A stretch of 64,000 nucleotides of DNA from JANMJD01 sp963847945 (GTDB lineage Bacteria > Actinomycetota > Acidimicrobiia > Acidimicrobiales > Ilumatobacteraceae). The position numbers and the translations under genes are program-made. Positions 1-9,091 of this stretch are shown piece after piece (the stretch's first letter is position 1; every line of letters starts with the position of its first letter). The stretch is from contig CAWKBX010000019.1 of the NCBI GenBank assembly GCA_963847945.1, positions 124,001 through 188,000 on the forward strand, read 5' to 3'. The notes below the pieces were generated by a model. That model did not search any database, was not told the origin of the DNA, and saw only the letters and a program-made list of their open reading frames with translations.

Positions 1-104
1 TGTTCGTCGAACTGGCGGTAGGTCAGCGTCGAACTGCGCCACGTGATCGCCGCGCGGTCGGGAAAACTGCGTGCCGCCTGTCTGAGGAGCTGGGCGATGT
101 TCAT
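1..104 (-). CDS. acyl-CoA synthetase (AMP-binding), N-terminal fragment cut by the window edge
   Basis: About 34 codons read leftward from an ATG at 104: an amphipathic N-terminal helix (MNIAQLLRQAA) followed by FPDRAAITW and LTYRQFDE. This is the usual opening of ANL-superfamily acyl-CoA ligases, which activate carboxylic acids to CoA thioesters through an acyl-AMP. The ATG overlaps the TGA of the upstream phosphotransferase (ATGA), so the two are probably translationally coupled. The rest of the gene lies outside the window, so the substrate cannot be guessed. Confidence 0.7.
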   Translation of the reverse strand, partial: MNIAQLLRQAARSFPDRAAITWRSSTLTYRQFDE

Positions 105-1214
105 GCCCTCACCGCCACACCGCCGGGCAGGCCGCGGTGCTCGACATAGTCGGGCGACAGGCCCGGAGTGGCCAGGCCGAGTCGTCGGGCCAGCATCTGG
201 GTGACGGCGTTGTCGTGCCCCATCCGGGTGTCGGACAGAGCGACTCCGCGCTCGACGCGCCAGTCGCTTTGGCGGATCAGGGTGGTTGCCATGAATACCT
301 CATCCATCAGTTCAAAGTAGGCGAGATCGGTGAGACGGCGGCCCGATCGAGACTCGTACTCGACGATCGTCGTCGCCCGGTCGGGCCAGCCGGGCAGCGC
401 ATCGATGCCGCTCGCCGCGGTCATGAAGTCGTCGAAGAATAGCCAATGGGCGACGTCGATGGCCGGGGAGCCGATGGTGGCGACCTCCCAGTCGATCGCC
501 GCGGCCACCCGGTCATCGGCCCCGAAAATCATGTTTCCGACCCGCGCATCGCCCCACACCAACACCGGCTCGGTATGGCTGACCGCCGGGAGCCCGCCGA
601 TCAATCGGTCGATCCCGGCATCGGTGATCGGGTACTCCCGCCCCCTGGTCGTCCAGCGATACCACTCGACCATCCGGGCGATGTGGCGTTCGAGAACGGT
701 CGCCGCATCGGTTCCGTCGAGCAGGAACGGGTGGGTGACCGGCCAAGGTGTGGCGTGGATCGCCACCAGCGCGTCGATTGCCGAGCTCCACAGCACCTGT
801 CGTTGGTCGATGGTCAGCTTCGGCAACCAGCCGACGAGGTGGATCGACGGCCGGGCGAGCGGGACGCGTCCATCGACGTGTTCCATGACGAAGAACGGTC
901 GCCCGAGAATGTCAGCGGACGGTTCGACCCCGATGACCCGGGGGACGGGGGCCAACCTGGCGGCACCGACGCCCGCGACCACCCGACCCTCACGCACGAC
1001 GTCGGCGGCCAGGAAGATCTGCCGTTCCACCGGCTGTACGTCGCACGACCAACCGCCGTTGCGCCCCGTCGATGGCGGCGGTGAACAGCAGGGTTTCGTT
1101 GGACTGACCAGCGGCGGGGCGGATCGATGGTCCGACTGACACCTCGGCCGGCGCGCCCAAATGGTCGGCGAGCCAGGCGCGAAACCGTGGGACGTCGAGA
1201 TCGATGGAGGTCAT
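101..1214 (-). CDS. APH/ACAD10-type phosphotransferase family protein (one frameshift)
   Basis: Starts at ATG 1214 (MTSIDLDVPRFRAWL) and continues after a one-base frameshift near 1045 into the segment ending at 101. It has the kinase-like fold of the aminoglycoside phosphotransferase/ACAD10 family: an N-lobe with RLVVR, a hinge FFVMEHVDGR, a catalytic VWGDARVGNMIF (Brenner loop, Asp then Asn) and the metal-binding IDWEVATIGSPAIDVA. Actinobacterial relatives sit beside acyl-CoA dehydrogenases and CoA ligases, where phosphorylation of hydroxylated acyl-CoAs is suspected; that role is inferred. ATGA overlaps couple it to the LLM gene upstream and the CoA ligase downstream. Confidence 0.75.
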
Positions 1215-2236
1215 CGGCGGAACGCCTCGACCAAAGTCGCGAGGCTGGGGCGCGGTTGAACCGTGGAGGATCAGCTCGTCGGCTCCGGCCGCCAGGTATT
1301 CCCGCAGGACGGCAGCACACTCCGCCGCCGTCCCCGAGGCCGACGATGACGACAGCCATCCGGCGGGCAGGGTGCGGCTCACCTCGACGAGCTGGGGCCG
1401 GGGGAGGTGCTTGTCGGCGGTCTTGTCGCCCAGCCCGACCAGCGCTGGGTGGGCGCGGTAGCGAGCCAGGTCGGCGGCGTTCCACCGGTTGGCGGTGACC
1501 AGCGAGTCCCCGAGCCCGGGCACGTGGAAGTACCCTGCGGCCCGCGCCCCGATCGCCAAGCCGGTCTGCTCGTCGTCGCGGTCGGGAGCCGTGACGACGG
1601 TGGCGATACAGCGCACCGAGGCCGGGTCCTTCCCCGCTCGTTCGGCCGCCTGGCGCATGCTTGCCGCCGCTCGGCCGACGGCCTCGGGGGTGAGAAACGG
1701 GTGGAGGATCACCCCGTCGAACGCAGTGCCGGCCAACTCGACGGTGCGCGGCCCGACGGCGGCGAGGAGCAACTTCGGCGGCGGTTGCGACGGTCGCTGC
1801 GGGAGTCGCAGCAGCGGGAACTGCCCGGCCGGGCCGTCATAGGTGACCGTCTCGCCCGCCCACAAGCGGCGCAGGATGTCGGCGGTGTCGGCGAGCGACA
1901 ACAACGTGGGGGAGGGGACTCCGTAGGCATTCCACCGCCACATCGCCGAGCGGCCGAGGCCGAGGACGAAGCGGCCCCCGGTGATCGCCTGCAAGGTCTG
2001 ACCCATCGACGCCAGCACCATCGGATGCCGCAAACCGGGATGGGTCACGCCCGCCGCGATCGTCACCCGTCGGGTCAGCACGCCAAGCGCCCCGGCCAGG
2101 ACTGGGCAGGTCTTTCGTGTCGTAGCGCTCACCCAGCCAGATCGTTCCGAGCCCGATTTCCTCGGCGGCGCTGGGCCTCGGCGAAGGCTGGCGTCGGGTC
2201 GATGACCCCACCGGGTAGCACATAGCAACCAAGCAC
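1211..2236 (-). CDS. LLM-class (F420-type) flavin oxidoreductase, frameshifted
   Basis: The bacterial luciferase-like TIM barrel is recognisable from GCYVLPGGVIDP, AAEEIGLGTIWLGERYDTKD, VTIAAGVTHPGLRHPMVLASMGQTL, GGRFVLGLGRS and the later LLAAVGPRTVELAG and ADELILHGS. Members use F420 or FMN to oxidise or reduce small organic substrates. GTG 2236 is the likely start; the N-terminal part needs shifts near 2150-2170 and 2100. Near the 3' end another shift would give a normal stop inside the ATGA that starts the phosphotransferase; as written the frame runs straight into that gene. The divergent sulfatase shares the upstream region with its palindromic operator. Confidence 0.75.
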
Positions 2237-2295
2237 CCGCGAGTCGGTGGTCAGCGGGTCTTCGACATCATGCGACATGCCTCGGCGAGACTATC

Positions 2296-2309
2296 TGACA
2301 TGAATGTCA
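2296..2309. promoter_or_regulatory. palindromic operator TGACA-N4-TGTCA between divergent genes
   Basis: TGACATGAATGTCA is a near-perfect dyad 42 bp before the sulfatase ATG and about 60 bp before the divergent LLM gene. The same arms recur at 17,075, 25,937, 27,138 (one mismatch) and 32,054. Arm length and spacing fit a TetR-family dimer; the regulator is not identified. Confidence 0.55.
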
Positions 2310-2350
2310 CGTCCCGTAAGCTCGATCGGGTCACGGCATCAGGGGGCTTC

Positions 2351-3939
2351 ATGGAATCGGTGGCTACACCACAGAACGTCGTCGTCGTGTTGCTCGATTC
2401 GCTGAATCGGCACATGCTCGGGAGCTACGGCAGCACGGAGTTCGAGACCCCCAACCTCGACCGGTTCGCCACCACTCGGGCGACGCGGTTCACCCGCCAC
2501 GTCACCGGCTCGTTGCCATGCATGCCGGCCCGCCACGACATTCTGTGCGGCACGCTCGACTTTCTCTGGCGGCCGTGGGGGTCGATCGAGTTGTGGGACG
2601 AGCCGATTACCGCCAAGCTCCGCCAGAGCGGGGTGACGACCATGCTGGTCAGCGACCACCCGCACCTGTTCGAAACCGGTGGCGAGAACTACCAATGCGA
2701 CTTCGCCGGTTGGGAGTACGTCCGCGGCCACGAAAGCGACCACTGGCGCACCCACACCGATCCGAGTTTCATCGGTTCGCCCGAGACGGCCGCCGGAACG
2801 GGCGACTGGTTCTTCTCCAGGGCCTTCGGTTTCCCGAAGGGTTCGCTCACTCGCGGCTATGACCGGTCGCGGACGTTCTTTCGCGAGGAGTCCGACTACC
2901 CGGGGCCGCGCACGATGCGCGCCGCGGCCGAGTGGATCGCCCAGGCCACCCCGCAGCACGACCGCTGGATGCTGTTCGTCGACGAGTTCGATCCGCACGA
3001 GCCGTTCGACACCCCCGCCCCGTGGCGGGGCAAGTATGACGCCGAGCCGTGGGACGAGGCGGCGATCATCTGGCCGCCGTACACCAACGGTGGGATATCG
3101 AAGGGCCTGATCACCGAGGCCGAGGGGCGACACATCCGCGCCAACTACGGCTCGAAGTTGTCGATGATCGATCACTGGTTCGGCGAGATTGTCGCCTCGC
3201 TCACCGAACGCGGCCTCTGGGACACGACGGCGGTGATCGTCTGCACCGACCACGGCCACTACTTCGGCGAGGTCCGCGACGGTCATGACATCTGGGGTAA
3301 GCCCGGGGTTCCGCAGTTCGAACCGCTCGGCCATACCCCGTTGTTGATCCACTGGCCGGGCGTGACGGGTGGTGGCACTTGTGACGCGCTCGACGACCAA
3401 CATCGACCTGTACGCGACCCTCGCCGACGTGTTCGGAGTGACGAACGCGCAGCAGGCCCACGGCACGTCGCTGGTGCCGTTGCTCGACGGAACCGCGACA
3501 TCGGTGCGCGACTGGGCGATCGGTGGCGTGTGGGGCAACTGGGTGCAGATCACCGACGGCGCTGCGCAAATACGCTCGGGCCCCCGAGAGCGCCAACTAC
3601 CCGCTATCGATGTGGTCGAATCGCTGGTCGACGATGCCGCTGCCCGTCGTCGGGATGGTCGGGGTGCCGGCCCCCGATCGACGGGCGACGTTGGACTTCA
3701 TGCCCGGCAGCGAGATCCCGGTGATCCGCCAACCATTCGAACCGGGCGACATGCTGCCGATGTGGGCGAACCGCCAGCATGTTGGTCAACATCACCTGTA
3801 CGACGTCAGTGTCGACCCCGATGAGCACGAGAATCGGCGCGGCGAGGCCGTCGAGCAGGAGATGATCGACCTGCTTCGTCACGCCCTCGACGTCATTCAC
3901 GCGCCCGACGATCAACTCGCCCGGCTCGGGCTTGCATGA
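2351..3939 (+). CDS. type I sulfatase (alkaline phosphatase superfamily), two frameshifts
   Basis: Starts at ATG 2351, preceded by AGGGGG. Residues 57-61 are C-M-P-A-R, the CxPxR motif whose Cys is converted to formylglycine in type I sulfatases; Asp16 (VVVLLDSLNR) and the later CTDHGHYFGE supply metal ligands. It would hydrolyse sulfate esters in the cytoplasm, since no signal peptide is visible. The frame changes near 3385 and 3565 and resumes with HLYDVSVDPDEHENR, typical of the sulfatase C-terminus. TGA at 3939 lies just before the enoyl-CoA hydratase, so the two are probably cotranscribed under the operator at 2296. An arylsulfatase or phosphonate hydrolase relative is equally possible. 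Confidence 0.8.
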
Positions 3940-3943
3940 GAGA

Positions 3944-4789
3944 GTGACCGGCGTGGAACTCGACGAAGTGACCTACTCCCGCGCTGATGGCGTGGGAGTT
4001 ATCACCCTCAATCGCCCGAAGGTGCTCAACGCCATCTCGGGTCGAGCCGGAGGGACCCGCGACCAGATACTGCACGCGTTGTCACTCGCCGAAGCCGACT
4101 CCGACATTGGCGCGGTCGTGTTGTGCGGGGCCGGCCGGTCGTTCTGCGGTGGCGGCGACCTGACCGGGAACGCCCGCCGCGACCGCTCGATCGACGACCT
4201 CCACTTCGTTGAATCCGCCGCCCAATTCCACGACCGGCTGTCCCGTTCGGCAAAGCCGGTGATCGCCGCCGTCCACGGCCACTGCCTCGGAGCGGGTCTC
4301 TTACTTGCCGCCGCATGCGACCTGGTCATCGCCGGTGAATCCGCCAGTTTCGGCTTCCCCGAAGGCCGCCTCGGACTCGTCGGGGCCAGCGCCCTGGTCC
4401 CGGTCATCGGGCGACAGTGGGCCAAGTTCCTGACGCTCACCGGCGAGTCGATCTCGGCGACCATGGCCCGCGAGATCGGCCTGGTGCTCGCCGTCGAACC
4501 CGACGACTCGTTGTTGGACGGCACCATCGACCTCGCCGCGCGGATCGCTCGCATGCCCCGTCACGGCGTCGAACTCAACCGCCGAGCGATCGATGCCGTC
4601 GCCGACGCGTCCGGCGACGCCGCGGCCCGAGTCGCCGCCGTTGCCCACGATTCGATCACCCTCGGCATGGCCGCCCACGCCACCGCCCCCGACGGCCGAA
4701 CCTTCCGTTCAATCATCGAATCCGAGGGCATCGACGGCATGAAACAAGCCCGCCAGGCCCAATACGCGGCGCCGTGGCTGCGGTCGTGA
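3944..4789 (+). CDS. enoyl-CoA hydratase/isomerase family protein
   Basis: Crotonase fold with the two oxyanion-hole stretches visible: RSFCGGGDLTG and HGHCLGAGLLLAAACDLVIA, followed by FGFPEGRLGLVG. It hydrates or isomerises enoyl-CoA esters in beta-oxidation-like pathways. The canonical catalytic Glu after FGFPE is present in the usual place, but substrate cannot be told. GTG 3944 (after GAGAG) or GTG 3953 are the likely starts; an in-frame TTG lies upstream at 3932. It follows the sulfatase by a few bases. About 280 aa, normal for the family. Confidence 0.85.
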   Translation: MTGVELDEVTYSRADGVGVITLNRPKVLNAISGRAGGTRDQILHALSLAEADSDIGAVVLCGAGRSFCGGGDLTGNARRDRSIDDLHFVESAAQFHDRLSRSAKPVIAAVHGHCLGAGLLLAAACDLVIAGESASFGFPEGRLGLVGASALVPVIGRQWAKFLTLTGESISATMAREIGLVLAVEPDDSLLDGTIDLAARIARMPRHGVELNRRAIDAVADASGDAAARVAAVAHDSITLGMAAHATAPDGRTFRSIIESEGIDGMKQARQAQYAAPWLRS

Positions 4790-4833
4790 GGGAATGGTGG
4801 GAGGAGTATTCGTGGGAGAGCCCGACGTGCGGG

Positions 4834-5067
4834 CTACTTGTACTCGACCTCGACGAACACGATGTCGAAGGCGTTGTCGTTGACAATGTCGTGCTCAACG
4901 CCGGCCGATCGAGAGTACGACTCGCCCGCGGTCATTTGACCCGCTGAGACCGTGCCGAACTTGTCCACGACCTTCAACGGCCCGGTGACGAGGGGGACCA
5001 CCACGTAGTCCATCTCATGGCGGTGGAATCCGGTCGACGAGCCAGCCGGGATGCGCCACTGCGTCAC
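4834..5067 (-). CDS. small cupin-domain protein
   Basis: Single cupin barrel with the metal-binding start of motif 1, GSSTGFHRHEMDYVVVPL, and a C-terminal EHDIVNDNAFDIVFVEVEYK. Small cupins of this kind act as isomerases, dioxygenases or effector-binding proteins; none can be chosen. Coding-like sequence (FEIQVDNERTRVTQW) continues upstream of GTG 5067 to about 5110 without an ATG, so the true start is probably further upstream and may be obscured by a base error. The gene lies convergent to the enoyl-CoA hydratase and downstream of the MetE-like gene. Confidence 0.65.
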   Translation of the reverse strand: MTQWRIPAGSSTGFHRHEMDYVVVPLVTGPLKVVDKFGTVSAGQMTAGESYSRSAGVEHDIVNDNAFDIVFVEVEYK

Positions 5068-5184
5068 CCGAGTTCGTTCGTTGTCGACCTGGATTTCGAA
5101 GGTTGCTGTCGTTGCGATGTCACCACACTCCGTCGGACGCTGGTGTCGTTGACCGTAGTCGGCGTGGGTTGCACCGACGGCCGG

Positions 5185-6342
5185 TCAGCTCCAGAGCTTG
5201 GCGGAGGCGATCGCCGCGCCTTGCGAGAGGGCGCGGAGCTTCTCGAAGGCGACGGTCGGGTGCACCTCAGGGGCGTACGACGCCCGCGACGAGAACCCGC
5301 AATCGGACGAGGCGATAACCCGTTCGCGGCCGACCAGATTTGCGTAGAGGAGGATGTATTGGGCGATCAGGTCGGGGTGCTCGACGTAGTTGTTGGCGTG
5401 GCCCAGCAGGCCGGGCATCAGGATGCGGTCGTCGGGGAGGGCGATGTCGCCCCAGATCGTCCATTCGTGCTGGTGGCGGGGGTTGGCGACCTCGAAACTG
5501 TGCGCCTCGCATTTGACCCGCAGCATGAACGGGGCGATGTACGCCATGTCGAGGTCGGTCAGGCGTGGGCCGTGGTTGAGGCCGTAGCAGGTGTGATGGC
5601 GGATCCGGTCGGCGGGTATGTTGCGCAATGCGTGGTTGAGCACGTCGATCTTCTGATTGGCGCGGACCTCACGATCGGCGACCGAACGGGTCGGGTCGGT
5701 GAGGGTGTCGATCAGGCCCGGGTCGTCGATCTGCAGCACGAACCCGGCATCGACGATTGCCTGGTATTCCTCGCGCATCGCGTCGGCGACCGCGGTGAGG
5801 TACTCGTCCTGGTCGCTATAGAACTCGTTGCGTCCGTAGGTGTTCGGCGTGGTCGAGGGCATGAACACCTCGGTGACGTCATGGCCGGCGACGGCGGCCT
5901 TGAGGTTGGCGATGTCGGTCTGCAGTGCGGCGTGGCCGGCGTAGCTGACCGGGCCGGTGCACTTGATTCGCCGGAGCGGAGCGACGGTCGCCGAGTACTT
6001 CTTCATGTAACCCTCGTAGTACTCGGGGAACATGTCGACCTCGGCCTGCCACGACGGTGGCAACCCACCCATCGCGTCGTGGTCGATCTCAAACCCGCCG
6101 AGGCGGTCCTTGACGTAGTCGACGAAACTGGTCTTCGACATCTCGCCATCGGTGACGATGTCGACGCCCATCTCGGCCTGGATCCGCACCCGGTCGGCGA
6201 CGGCCTCGGTGATCTGCCGAGCGAGCAGGTCGGCGTCATACGGCCGCCCGTTCTCACGCTCGCGCAACGCGTCGAGCAACTCATGCGGCCTACCGAGGCT
6301 CCCGACATGCGTGGTGAGAATGCGGTCGGTACTCGATTTCAT
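5185..6342 (-). CDS. MetE-like cobalamin-independent methionine synthase/epoxyalkane:CoM transferase family protein
   Basis: 385 aa TIM barrel of the UROD/MetE C-terminal family (COG0620). It opens with RILTTHVGSLGRPHELLDAL and carries the zinc-ligand pattern His250-x-Cys252 (HHTCYG) and Cys348 (ASSDCGFSS). Members transfer alkyl groups to thiols (homocysteine, coenzyme M); single-domain versions like this lack the MetE folate domain and often act in catabolism. The start ATG 6342 is well placed. It stands alone between the cupin and AAC(2') genes on the same strand. Reading frame is clean. Thiol acceptor unknown. Confidence 0.8.
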   Translation of the reverse strand: MKSSTDRILTTHVGSLGRPHELLDALRERENGRPYDADLLARQITEAVADRVRIQAEMGVDIVTDGEMSKTSFVDYVKDRLGGFEIDHDAMGGLPPSWQAEVDMFPEYYEGYMKKYSATVAPLRRIKCTGPVSYAGHAALQTDIANLKAAVAGHDVTEVFMPSTTPNTYGRNEFYSDQDEYLTAVADAMREEYQAIVDAGFVLQIDDPGLIDTLTDPTRSVADREVRANQKIDVLNHALRNIPADRIRHHTCYGLNHGPRLTDLDMAYIAPFMLRVKCEAHSFEVANPRHQHEWTIWGDIALPDDRILMPGLLGHANNYVEHPDLIAQYILLYANLVGRERVIASSDCGFSSRASYAPEVHPTVAFEKLRALSQGAAIASAKLWS

Positions 6343-6414
6343 CGGAATCCCCTTGGCTGGCTCGCGTAGTTGCTCGACAGTATGGGCGACCGCCCCCGTG
6401 CCGCGCCAGATTCC

Positions 6415-7002
6415 CTACCAGACGTCGCTGTCGCGCCAGTCGCAGGTGAGTCCGGCGGTGAAGTCGACGACATCCGCAAACGACTCGGACGCGGGTAGGA
6501 CGTAGATGCAATCGTCTTCGTCGGGGGTTCGCACGATGCCAGCGGGGGTCATGGCCGAGGTGGGACCGGCCCATGGTTGCCATCCGTGGTGTTCGTACAT
6601 CGGGCGAGCCTCGTCGGTGGACCCGAGCGCGCCGAGATCGTAGGCGGATGTGATGATTTGTTCGACCGGGTCCATCAACCGGCCGCCGATGCCGCAGCGC
6701 TGCCAATCCGGGTGGACGCCGACACCTTCGACGTAGCCGGTTCGCCAGGCCCAACCCTGGTGGACCAGGCGTCGCTGCACGACGGAGGCATGCCCCACTA
6801 CCTGGTCGCCGCAGATAGCGATGGCGTGCATTCCGCCGAGGACGTGCTCCCAATCGTGGTCGGTCATGTCGTCGAACACGTCCTCGAGCAGCAGCCGACA
6901 GTCGGCGAGGACCGCGCTGGCGAGCTGAGATGTGTGGCCGACCAGCAGCGACAATTCGGTGATGACCGAGTCGTGAACGATCGAGAACGACGACGTATGC
7001 AT
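6415..7002 (-). CDS. AAC(2')-type aminoglycoside 2'-N-acetyltransferase homologue
   Basis: 195 aa from ATG 7002. It follows the chromosomal mycobacterial AAC(2')-I proteins along its length: DHDWEHVLGGMHA, VVQRRLVHQGWAWRTGYVEGV, the acetyl-CoA loop QRCGIGGRLM, YDLGALGSTDEA, HHGWQPWAGPTSA and the terminal CDWRDSDVW. The family acetylates the 2'-amino group of aminoglycosides using acetyl-CoA; in non-pathogenic actinobacteria its physiological role is often unrelated to clinical resistance. An in-frame upstream extension to 7086 lacks a good start. Single frame, clean, next to an unrelated lipoprotein gene on the other strand. Confidence 0.85.
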   Translation of the reverse strand: MHTSSFSIVHDSVITELSLLVGHTSQLASAVLADCRLLLEDVFDDMTDHDWEHVLGGMHAIAICGDQVVGHASVVQRRLVHQGWAWRTGYVEGVGVHPDWQRCGIGGRLMDPVEQIITSAYDLGALGSTDEARPMYEHHGWQPWAGPTSAMTPAGIVRTPDEDDCIYVLPASESFADVVDFTAGLTCDWRDSDVW

Positions 7003-7314
7003 ATTGGTGCCGACGTTACTTCTGCGTGTCGGCGGAGTCGATCGAGGTTGCCCTCGCCCGGTCGCCTCGACCTGACCGCGCAACACGGGTGGGTGCCCCG
7101 CAAGTCGGCATCCAGGGTGCGGTCGGCGTCGGGTGGGATCTGTCGGTGCACATGACGGCCATGCAAAGCGCCAGCCTTGTGCCCGGGCGTTGCGGTCCTC
7201 GTTATAGATGTACCGTATCTGTCGTGACCCCGATCCGAATCACCGTCGATCCGGACCACCGTCGATGTATTGGTCGACGCTGTAAGCGGTGTTTGGTTTG
7301 AGTTTGACCCCAGG
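7003..7314. other. intergenic region between divergent AAC(2') and lipoprotein genes
   Basis: 312 bp with no supportable gene. It should hold both promoters. A moderately AT-rich stretch around 7198-7225 (TATAGATGTACCGTATCTGT) is the most promoter-like part. No repeat or structured RNA was recognised. Confidence 0.4.
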
Positions 7315-7950
7315 ATGAACAGGTTGGCCCATCCGAGACCGCGTTCGCTTGAAGCAGGTGTCGGTGGTCTTATGATCGCCGCGCTTGTCTTCGCGTCAGC
7401 CTGCGCCTCCACGCAGCCAGGGTCACTTAAACCCGAGGCTGGTAGTTCTATTCTGCCGTCAGAAACCACCACGGTGAAGGACCCGACCACAACTCTCTTG
7501 TGTCAGCGTCCAACGAACGAACAGGCTGAAACCCTACCGGAGATTAGCCTCCATGCTTTCTCATCGATTGAGGTAGAGGCAAGAGCCCTGTCGGGCGTGC
7601 TGGCGCTCTTCGTCGACGATGATAGTCGGATGTATGTCGTGGTCGAACCGAGTTTCCGGGAGCCCTATCCAGATTGGGCAAGTAGCAGGAACCTCATAGT
7701 CGTCAAGAGTTGCCTAAATGATGGCCTTCTGGCGGCAGTACAGTCAATCGTTGCATCAGTCACCCCGCTAGATGGGTTTTCTTCGGTCTCGTATGACGCA
7801 GTGACGGACCGAGTGACGGTGATGACAACGCAGGAGGTTTCGGTGGTCGAGGCTGCCATTCGCAGCGGCTACAACCAGCCGATCGCCCCATCGGACCTCG
7901 CTTTGGTGCACTTGAGTTCCGGAGGGCCCGCTATCGGAACCACGTCATGA
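7315..7950 (+). CDS. putative secreted lipoprotein of unknown function
   Basis: 211 aa from ATG 7315. N-terminus MNRLAHPRPRSLEAG, hydrophobic GLMIAALVFA, then lipobox FASAC with Cys for lipid attachment, followed by a Ser/Thr/Pro linker (PSETTTVKDPTTT). The mature part has a compact alpha/beta pattern (YVVVEPSF, LIVVKSCLNDGLLAAVQ, AVTDRVTVMTTQEVSVVEAAIRS) without a recognised motif. Likely anchored on the outer face of the membrane. Codon use is less GC-rich than neighbours, which may indicate a horizontally acquired or fast-evolving gene. Confidence 0.7.
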   Translation: MNRLAHPRPRSLEAGVGGLMIAALVFASACASTQPGSLKPEAGSSILPSETTTVKDPTTTLLCQRPTNEQAETLPEISLHAFSSIEVEARALSGVLALFVDDDSRMYVVVEPSFREPYPDWASSRNLIVVKSCLNDGLLAAVQSIVASVTPLDGFSSVSYDAVTDRVTVMTTQEVSVVEAAIRSGYNQPIAPSDLALVHLSSGGPAIGTTS

Positions 7951-8067
7951 CGAGTGACGATGTCGCCCACATTGTCGAAGGTAGCCATTTGGATGGATAG
8001 CTCGCGCCGTGAGTGATGGAATCCGGCTTCGGTTTGCGCGTGGTGCGGCATCTTGGTGAACGTGTCG

Positions 8068-8420
8068 ATGGATGCCCGTTTCGCTGAGTTGGAGGTGGTG
8101 ATCTCTGGGCTGAGGCGGAGCGCCGAGGTCGAACAGTTGCAGACCGAGAACGTTTCCCTTCGGGCGCGACCGAACTACTCGAGGTCGAGAACACGGCATA
8201 GCGGGCCGAGCGGGTTTCGGTTAGTCGAGGGCTCATAAACTCAGGGAACTCATCGATACCCCGTCAGGATCTTGCTTGTTAGCGGCAACGCCAGGCGAAC
8301 CGAGCGGCAAACTAATAAGCGATGGTTGGCGGACGGGAAGAACCGCCGGGGCCAAGGACTTTCTTGGACCTCAATGACAAGAGTTGCGGGATGGTAGCGC
8401 GTCTCGTTCCGCGAATTCGA
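8068..8420 (+). pseudogene. decayed IS66-type transposase N-terminal remnant
   Basis: A coiled-coil start (MDARFAELEVVISGLRR, VEQLQTENVSLRAR) is followed, after frame changes and an in-frame stop, by ENTA, RAERV, NSGNSSIPRQDLA and PPGPRTFLDLND. Order and spacing match the leucine-zipper and NS-x-NSS-x-P region at the N-terminus of IS66 TnpC transposases. No DDE catalytic region follows before the next gene, so this is a fragment. The surrounding 7951-8457 has no other gene. A chance resemblance remains possible because the conserved stretch is short. Confidence 0.4.
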
Positions 8421-8457
8421 GATAGCGAGGTCCGGGCCATGCTCGCCTCAGGCATCC

Positions 8458-9051
8458 TCATGGCGTTTGGTGGGCGTCGATCGAAGCGAGGAATTCGAGC
8501 ACGTCCTGTGACAACCCGGTGGTGGCCGTTTCGTCGTAGGAGGGCAGGCTGTTGTCGGCGAAGAGATGCTGGTCGCCGATGTACTGCGTCAAGGTGGCGT
8601 CATCTGTCGAGGCGAGCAGATCGCGGGCCGCGTCGAAGTCGCCGTCGTTCATGAACAGCGGGTCGTCCTCCATCGCATGGATGCGCACGGGGACCTCATC
8701 GGGCCACGAGGGGCTGAACATCTCGAACGGCACACAGGAGTGAATCAGCACCGCGCCACGCACCCCGGGGCGCGTTTGGGCGAGCTTTTGCGCGGGGAGT
8801 ACGCCGAGGGAGAACCCGATGTAGACCAGCTCGAACGGCAACGCGGCGGCTGTCGCGACGCCGCGATCGATGATCGTCTCGAACCCGATCGACTCGGCGT
8901 AGGCGACGCCATCTTCGAGGCTGGCGAAGGCGCGACCGTCGTACAGATCTGGCGTGTGCACGGTGTGCCCAGCCCGGCGTAAGTCGTCGGCGAACGTGTG
9001 GAATCCCGGCGTCTGACCGTGCGCGTGATGGAACAACAAGACCTCTGCCAC
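8458..9051 (-). CDS. dienelactone hydrolase family protein
   Basis: 197 aa alpha/beta hydrolase. It opens AEVLLFHHAHGQTPGFHTFAD, has the nucleophile elbow G-F-S81-L-G, an Asp region (AMEDDPLFMNDGD) and His in GDQHLFAD. Classical dienelactone hydrolases use Cys (GxCxG); here the position is Ser, as in many DLH-like carboxylesterases. It probably hydrolyses a small ester or lactone. It lies 40 bp downstream of the CoA ligase on the same strand. Clean frame, start ATG 9051. Confidence 0.8.
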   Translation of the reverse strand: MAEVLLFHHAHGQTPGFHTFADDLRRAGHTVHTPDLYDGRAFASLEDGVAYAESIGFETIIDRGVATAAALPFELVYIGFSLGVLPAQKLAQTRPGVRGAVLIHSCVPFEMFSPSWPDEVPVRIHAMEDDPLFMNDGDFDAARDLLASTDDATLTQYIGDQHLFADNSLPSYDETATTGLSQDVLEFLASIDAHQTP

Positions 9052-9091
9052 GTGGAATGTCCTGACTGCGTGCCCGCGGGCGGGTGGATTT

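Noticed and set aside
7270..7314. N-terminal extension of the lipoprotein from GTG/ATG upstream of 7315
   Set aside because: The extension would put charged residues ahead of the signal peptide and has no ribosome binding site; ATG 7315 gives a normal lipoprotein signal.
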